Origin: an uncultured Clostridia bacterium
GTDB taxonomy: Bacteria; Bacillota; Clostridia; Oscillospirales; UBA644
Direction of reading: 5' to 3'
Length of the DNA stretch: 54,564 nucleotides
Assembly (NCBI GenBank): GCA_944382895.1
Contig: CALWNV010000003.1
Location: 1 to 54,564, forward strand
In this document: positions 50,281 to 54,564 of the stretch, in pieces
How the letters are laid out: each line of letters opens with the position of its first letter
Position numbering within the stretch: position 1 is the stretch's first letter
Notes under the pieces: model-generated
Told to the model about the DNA's origin: nothing
Databases searched by the model: none
The model's input: the letters and a program-made list of their open reading frames with translations, nothing else
Program-made: the position numbers and the translations under genes

Positions 50281-50980
50281 CTTTATCAGTCACCTTATAT
50301 CCATAACCCCAGACAGTTTCTATCCCAAAATCCATATTCGCCGCATCAAGTTTTTTTCTTATCCTTTTGACAAGGTCATCTACCGCTCTCGTATCACCTA
50401 CATACTGGTAATCCCAAATGTTTTTCAAAAGCTGATCTCTTGTAAAAACCCTGTTTTTATTTGTCACCATAAAATACAAAAAATCATATTCCATTGCAGT
50501 AAAATGTATCTCCGTTTCTCCGGAAGATTCTACTTTTACCACTTTTCTCTCAACCGGATATATCTTTATATCACGGCAGTTAGGTAAAGCGCCGGATTCC
50601 TTTTCCTTCATCATTCCGTCAACACGACGGAAAACAGCTTTCACTCTGGCAACCAGTTCTCTGGGAGAAAAGGGTTTCATCATATAATCATCAGCACCCA
50701 TTTCTATGCCGAGTATCCTGTCTAATTCCTCATCTCTCGCAGAAACGATTATAATCGGTGTATTTGCTTTTTTACGTATCTCGTTACAAAGTTCAAACCC
50801 GGACATACCGGGCATCATAATATCTATAACAAGCATGTCCGGCATCTCAGGAGAAAAAGCTTTAAGCGCATCTTCTCCGTTTTCGAACTCTTTAACGACA
50901 TATCCCTCTTTTTCCATATAAGAGCGGACTATCTGACGTATGTTTGTTTCATCATCCACAACAAATATTTTTTTAGGCAT
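50273..50980 (-). CDS. OmpR/PhoB-family response regulator
   Basis: 235 residues. Receiver domain: IFVVDDETN, phospho-Asp in MLVIDIMMPG (near residue 53), Ser in IVSARDE, Lys in MMKPF. A winged-helix domain (NKNRVFTRDQLLKNIWDYQYVGDTRAVDDLVKRIRKKL, split here by a loop) follows, ending TVWGYGYKV. It forms a pair with the kinase that overlaps its end by 8 bp. The target is unknown; the Hdr operon next to it is a candidate. Confidence 0.92.
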   Translation of the reverse strand: MPKKIFVVDDETNIRQIVRSYMEKEGYVVKEFENGEDALKAFSPEMPDMLVIDIMMPGMSGFELCNEIRKKANTPIIIVSARDEELDRILGIEMGADDYMMKPFSPRELVARVKAVFRRVDGMMKEKESGALPNCRDIKIYPVERKVVKVESSGETEIHFTAMEYDFLYFMVTNKNRVFTRDQLLKNIWDYQYVGDTRAVDDLVKRIRKKLDAANMDFGIETVWGYGYKVTDKVE

Positions 50981-51007
50981 ATAGATCCTCCTAAATTTTA
51001 TAGTAGT

Positions 51008-51016
51008 ATTATAACA
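51008..51016 (-). promoter_or_regulatory. Extended -10 promoter of the second two-component operon
   Basis: On the minus strand TGTTATAAT, an extended -10 with consensus TATAAT (51008-51013). The -35 region is a T-run without a good hexamer. The AGGAGG ribosome binding site follows just after the transcript start. Confidence 0.55.
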
Positions 51017-51082
51017 TATATTTTTGGAAAAAAAAAGGGTTAATAAGAAAATTATTTAGGTCCTATCATAAAAAAGAAAAAA

Positions 51083-51105
51083 AGCGGCCGCTTCATGCAA
51101 CCGCT
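51083..51105 (-). terminator. Probable terminator after sleB
   Basis: A short stem AGCGG/CCGCT with a 13-nt loop, followed on the minus strand by TTTTTTTCTTTTTTT. The stem is short, but the T-run is strong. Confidence 0.55.
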
Positions 51106-51124
51106 GATCAATAATGATTTAAGT

Positions 51125-51805
51125 TTATTTTCCGGTCGAAAAAACGTGATTTCCGATTACTGCAGTCCTTGGCAAAGAATGCATCCATGCGTTAGAAGTC
51201 TTTGCCGGGTTAAAAAAGTAAATACTGCCGCCTGTAGGATCCCATCCGTTCATGGCAGCCTCAGCGGCTTTATAACAACTGCTTGAGACCGGCTGATACC
51301 AGTTGGAACTGTTTACGCTTGAAAAAGCACCTGACTGATATATGACCCCCGACATAGTATTCGGGAACGAAGGGTGCTTTACACGATTTAATACGACCGC
51401 TCCAACGGCAACCTGCCCAACATAAGGCTCCCCTCGCGCCTCAGCCGAAATAAGTCTTGCAAGAAGATTTATTTCATTTTGTCTGTTTGATGAAGAAGAA
51501 GTCATATATATACCCATTGCCGCAAGAGTTTTCGGTCCGGCGATCCCATCGGCGGTAAGCCCGTTCTTCTTCTGGAATTTTATTACCGCATTTTTGGTAA
51601 GCGTACCATAAATACCATCTATGTTTCCATCATAGTACCCCCACCGTTTCAGTCGTGTCTGAATCTCAGTAACCTCAGCTCCGCGCGAACCGTATTTTGA
51701 CAAAACACTTATAGACTCTTCGTCATAAAACATAATGGAAATAACAGAAAAAACCGCTGCCAATATAACCAACACCGAAATAAATTTCCTGACTTTTTTT
51801 CTCAT
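51125..51805 (-). CDS. sleB: SleB-like spore cortex-lytic enzyme
   Basis: 226 residues. After a membrane anchor/signal (FISVLVILAAVFSVISIMF) comes a peptidoglycan-binding domain (GAEVTEIQTRLKRWGYYDG, then IDGIYGTLTKNAVIKFQ), and a SleB catalytic domain (LARLISAEARGEPYVGQVAVGAVVLNRVKHPSFPNT split over its length, and GSIYFFNPAKTSN). SleB is a lytic transglycosylase that degrades spore cortex during germination; a vegetative cell-wall hydrolase of the same family cannot be excluded. Start ATG 51805 is set by GGAGA 7 nt upstream; ATG 51811 is too close. It diverges from pcrA. I saw no convincing forespore promoter. Confidence 0.85.
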   Translation of the reverse strand: MRKKVRKFISVLVILAAVFSVISIMFYDEESISVLSKYGSRGAEVTEIQTRLKRWGYYDGNIDGIYGTLTKNAVIKFQKKNGLTADGIAGPKTLAAMGIYMTSSSSNRQNEINLLARLISAEARGEPYVGQVAVGAVVLNRVKHPSFPNTMSGVIYQSGAFSSVNSSNWYQPVSSSCYKAAEAAMNGWDPTGGSIYFFNPAKTSNAWMHSLPRTAVIGNHVFSTGK

Positions 51806-51975
51806 ACGCATTCTCCGTATAATTTTATATTTAGCCTGTCCTTTACATACATTTTTCCTCATAAACCCCTGTTTATACCGACAATATGCAAAAAAATACC
51901 ACGACATACTTGTATTCGATGTAAATATAAATGACAAAATACATTGCGTTTTGACGAAATATTATTTTTACCCTC

Positions 51976-52004
51976 TTGCAATTTTTGTAAAAATAGTGTA
52001 ATAT
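51976..52004 (+). promoter_or_regulatory. Promoter of pcrA
   Basis: TTGCAA (51976-51981), a 17-bp spacer and TAATAT (51999-52004). It lies about 30 bp upstream of the gene, in the sleB-pcrA gap. TGTAAT-N8-ATTACA overlaps the -10 and may be an operator. Confidence 0.65.
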
Positions 52005-52035
52005 ATATACATTACATAAAAAGGTGTGTATTTGG

Positions 52036-54381
52036 ATGGAGGAAGCTTCAGCAATACGAAAAAAAATACTTGAAGATGAATACTCGCTTCTTAACCCGGA
52101 ACAAAAAAAAGCAGTTTTTGCAACAGGTTCACCGCTTTTGATCCTTGCCGGAGCGGGAAGCGGAAAAACAACTGTAATAATAAATAAAATAAGTTATCTT
52201 CTTAAATACGGGCATGCGTATGAACTCAGCGAAAAAAACACAGAGCTTTCACAAAATGATATTTTATTTCTAAAAAAATGCCTTGAAAATAAAGAACTCC
52301 GAACAGGAGAAAAATATTTTTCTTTGATGAACTCAAAACCGTACCGTCCGGAAAATATTTTAGCTATCACTTTTACGAATAAAGCAGCAGAAGAAATGCG
52401 CGAACGTGCTGAAAGGCTTTCAGGTATCTCTGTTTCGGGCCTTTGGGCGCTGACATTTCATTCAACATGTGTCAGACTTCTGCGTTCGTATATAAATCTT
52501 CTCGGAAAGTCTAATTCATTCACTATATATGATGAACAAGACAGTATCCGTCTTCTTGAAAAAATAATCAAAGATAACGGGCTTTCGGAAAAATACGCAG
52601 CAAAAACGGTAAAAAAAATAATATCTAAAGCCAAAACATCCTATTGCCCGCCCGATAAATTTGACGATAGATTCCGAGAGCCTCTGATGCCCAAACTATC
52701 GTTTATATACGAAAAATACCAGCAAGAACTTGACGAATCCGACGCTCTTGATTTTGATGACCTTATATTTTTCACGGTAAAACTGCTTGAAGACTTCAAT
52801 GATGTGCGTGAAAGAATCCATAAAAGATTCCGATATGTCCTCGTCGATGAATACCAGGACACAAATCCTCTTCAATACAGGCTTATATCCCTGCTTTGTC
52901 ATGACGGAAACATCTGCGTCGTAGGTGACGATGACCAAAGTATATACAGATTCATGGGTGCGTCGATCGAGAATATTTTAAGCTTTGAGCATCAGTTTGA
53001 AAATGCCGTAATAATAAGGCTTGAACAGAATTACCGTTCAACCCAAACTATTCTCGACGCCGCAAATGAAGTTATATCCCATAATACCGAAAGAAAAGGC
53101 AAGAATCTCTGGACAGCTAACGGAGAAGGGGCGAAGATCAAATATTATAATCTTTCATCTCAATATGAGGAAGCGGATTGTATCGCGGGGCAGATACTGA
53201 AAGGAATATCAAACAGAGGACTAAAATACAATGATTTCTGCGTGCTGTACCGCACTCACTCTCAATCTAACGCCATTGAGCTTGCATTAAAAGGTAACGG
53301 TATCCCGTATCGGATTTTCGGGGGGCTCGCATTCTTAAAACGCAAAGAAATCCAAGATGTCTTAGCATATATGAACGTTATCAGAAACCCAAACGATAAA
53401 ACACGTCTGATACGTATCATAAACGAACCCAAGCGCGGTATAGGCGAAGCCACACTTGCAAAAATCGACGAACTTGCATCGCTGAACAGTATGAGGTTCT
53501 TTGATATAATAAAAAAAGCTTCGGAATTTCCGGAGCTTCAGAAAGTACGTGACAGGTTGCTGCGTTTTGCGCGGATAATAGAAGATCTACGCATAAAAAG
53601 CGAATACATGAAAGTTTCTGAACTTTATGAATACATGCTTGAAGCTGTCGGGTACAATCATATGCTCAGCGAATATGATTTGCGCGAACGCACTCAAAGG
53701 ATGGAAAACCTCGGTGAGCTTATGAACACTATCGTCACTTTTGAGAAAAACTCGGACGAACCTACCCTTCAGCATTATCTTGAAGAAACCGCCCTCACCA
53801 GTGACATTGACAATTTGGATGACAATGACGACGCCGTTGTACTCATGACAATGCACTGTTCAAAAGGTCTTGAATATAACACAGTATTCATTACCGGCTT
53901 TGAGGAAGGGCTGTTCCCGGCGGCAAATTCGATAAACGAACCGCACGGGATTGAGGAAGAGCGCAGACTATGTTATGTCGCTATAACACGGGCAAAAAAC
54001 AACTTATATATCCTTTCCGCCCGCTCACGCATGATATACGGAACGATAAGACCCTCATTTCCCTCGCGGTTTTTGAAAGAAATACCGCAGGATATTCTTG
54101 AGGTAATAAAAAAACAACCTCACGGAAAACCTTTACCGGAGCGCCCTGTAAGCAAGAAAAAACATATTTCAGTCCTTTCAGGAGCCGGACCGGCGGCAGA
54201 GAAAGAAGAAAAAGAAAAAGTACAATATCTATCCGGTATGAGAGTGCGCCATCAGGTTTTCGGAGAAGGGACCGTCACATCCGTTACCGAGATGTCTTCG
54301 GACACACTTCTCACAGTAGATTTTGAAAAAGTAGGCGTCAAAAAACTCATGGCCAACTTTGCAAAAATGGAAATAATTTAA
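52036..54381 (+). CDS. pcrA: UvrD/PcrA-type ATP-dependent DNA helicase
   Basis: 781 residues. SF1A motifs in order: LNPEQKKAVFA (Q motif), LAGAGSGKTT (Walker A), AITFTNKAAEEMRER, LTFHSTCVRLLR, DEYQDTN (Walker B), VGDDDQSIYRFMGA, LEQNYRST, TMHCSKGLEYNTVFITG and VAITRAKNNLYI. The C-terminal RHQVFGEGTV-like domain (VRHQVFGEGTVTSV) is typical of PcrA. PcrA acts in replication restart and nucleotide-excision repair as a 3'-5' helicase. Start ATG 52036 (MEEASAI) has AAAGGTG about 9 nt upstream; a GTG 12 bp earlier lacks one. It has more inserted residues near 70-105 than B. subtilis PcrA. It is followed closely by the rmuC-like start. Confidence 0.94.
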   Translation: MEEASAIRKKILEDEYSLLNPEQKKAVFATGSPLLILAGAGSGKTTVIINKISYLLKYGHAYELSEKNTELSQNDILFLKKCLENKELRTGEKYFSLMNSKPYRPENILAITFTNKAAEEMRERAERLSGISVSGLWALTFHSTCVRLLRSYINLLGKSNSFTIYDEQDSIRLLEKIIKDNGLSEKYAAKTVKKIISKAKTSYCPPDKFDDRFREPLMPKLSFIYEKYQQELDESDALDFDDLIFFTVKLLEDFNDVRERIHKRFRYVLVDEYQDTNPLQYRLISLLCHDGNICVVGDDDQSIYRFMGASIENILSFEHQFENAVIIRLEQNYRSTQTILDAANEVISHNTERKGKNLWTANGEGAKIKYYNLSSQYEEADCIAGQILKGISNRGLKYNDFCVLYRTHSQSNAIELALKGNGIPYRIFGGLAFLKRKEIQDVLAYMNVIRNPNDKTRLIRIINEPKRGIGEATLAKIDELASLNSMRFFDIIKKASEFPELQKVRDRLLRFARIIEDLRIKSEYMKVSELYEYMLEAVGYNHMLSEYDLRERTQRMENLGELMNTIVTFEKNSDEPTLQHYLEETALTSDIDNLDDNDDAVVLMTMHCSKGLEYNTVFITGFEEGLFPAANSINEPHGIEEERRLCYVAITRAKNNLYILSARSRMIYGTIRPSFPSRFLKEIPQDILEVIKKQPHGKPLPERPVSKKKHISVLSGAGPAAEKEEKEKVQYLSGMRVRHQVFGEGTVTSVTEMSSDTLLTVDFEKVGVKKLMANFAKMEII

Positions 54382-54400
54382 AAGAGTTAAAGGAGCCGTT

Positions 54401-54564
54401 ATGGAACTTTTCCTTATATCTGCGGCAATATGTCTTCTTTTAGTCATATGTGCGCTCTGTATCGCGCTTTTCATCAAAACAGGCAGACAAAACAGCCGTG
54501 AAGATCTTGACAGAATGTCTCGGAACATTTCAGCAAGTATAAACGACAATATGAGAACACTGGA
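54401..54564 (+). CDS. rmuC: Start of a probable RmuC-type protein (cut by window edge)
   Basis: The window ends after 54 codons. ATG 54401 has AAAGGAG 5 nt upstream, 19 bp after the pcrA stop. One N-terminal membrane helix (MELFLISAAICLLLVICALC) is followed by a polar helical stretch (NSREDLDRMSRNISASINDN), the beginning expected of RmuC, a membrane-anchored coiled-coil nuclease-like protein. The catalytic part is out of the window, so the name is a guess. An operon with pcrA is likely. Confidence 0.4.
   Translation, partial: MELFLISAAICLLLVICALCIALFIKTGRQNSREDLDRMSRNISASINDNMRTL

Noticed and set aside
51806..52000. Forespore (sigma G) promoter for sleB
   Set aside because: A TGCATA-like -35 can be read but no matching -10 at the right spacing.

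Overview
The window looks like a chromosomal stretch from a low-GC, strictly anaerobic Firmicute (class Clostridia or close to it). This is inferred from content. There are homologues of the spore cortex hydrolase SleB and the sporulation membrane protein YlbJ, a glycyl radical enzyme with its activase, an [FeFe]-hydrogenase fusion, HdrA/HdrB-type iron-sulfur proteins, five or more radical SAM proteins and strong AGGAGG-type ribosome binding sites. Several genes, many of them regulators, start with TTG. I saw no tRNA, rRNA, CRISPR array, insertion sequence or phage gene.

Layout. Positions 1-6.4 kb: a C-terminal gene fragment, a HelD-like ATPase, and a pyrB - GRE activase - glycyl radical enzyme operon (minus strand). 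6.5-13 kb: a methionine synthase lacking the reactivation domain, coupled to a TetR regulator, and diverging from it an MMPL exporter with a secreted Leu-x-x-Gly partner. 13-19 kb: thpR, a GH13 lipoprotein, a PHP phosphoesterase, pfkA and an esterase (minus). 18.8-25.1 kb: a two-gene split lysO, an ABC exporter, an SDR, an AI-2E-type permease and ylbJ. 25.4-31 kb: a CapF-like enzyme, rsmE, a LysR regulator and a PhoR/PhoB-like two-component system. 31-37 kb: YgiQ and a heterodimeric ABC exporter behind a MarR regulator. 37-48.4 kb: a nine-gene operon. 48.8-54.5 kb: a second two-component system, sleB, pcrA and the start of a probable rmuC.

The most interesting part is the nine-gene minus-strand operon (48386 to 37217). 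In transcription order it encodes a GlcD-like flavoprotein, an HdrC-HdrB-like protein, a lipoyl-carrier GcvH-like protein, a second HdrC-HdrB-like protein, HdrA, an MvhD-[FeFe]-hydrogenase fusion, and three proteins that look like the alternative lipoate assembly route (LipS2-like, sLpl(AB)-like ligase, LipS1-like). No glycine cleavage genes are present. The arrangement suggests a soluble electron-transfer complex in which a lipoyl disulfide may stand in for the heterodisulfide of methanogens, oxidising an unknown (2-hydroxy acid?) substrate with hydrogen and/or ferredoxin as partner. The functional model is inference; the gene families and motifs are visible.

A second regulatory discovery is a shared 16-bp operator (TTAGTTA-GK-TAACTAA) at both the marR/heterodimeric ABC operon and a lone ABC exporter 15 kb away, placing both under one MarR protein.
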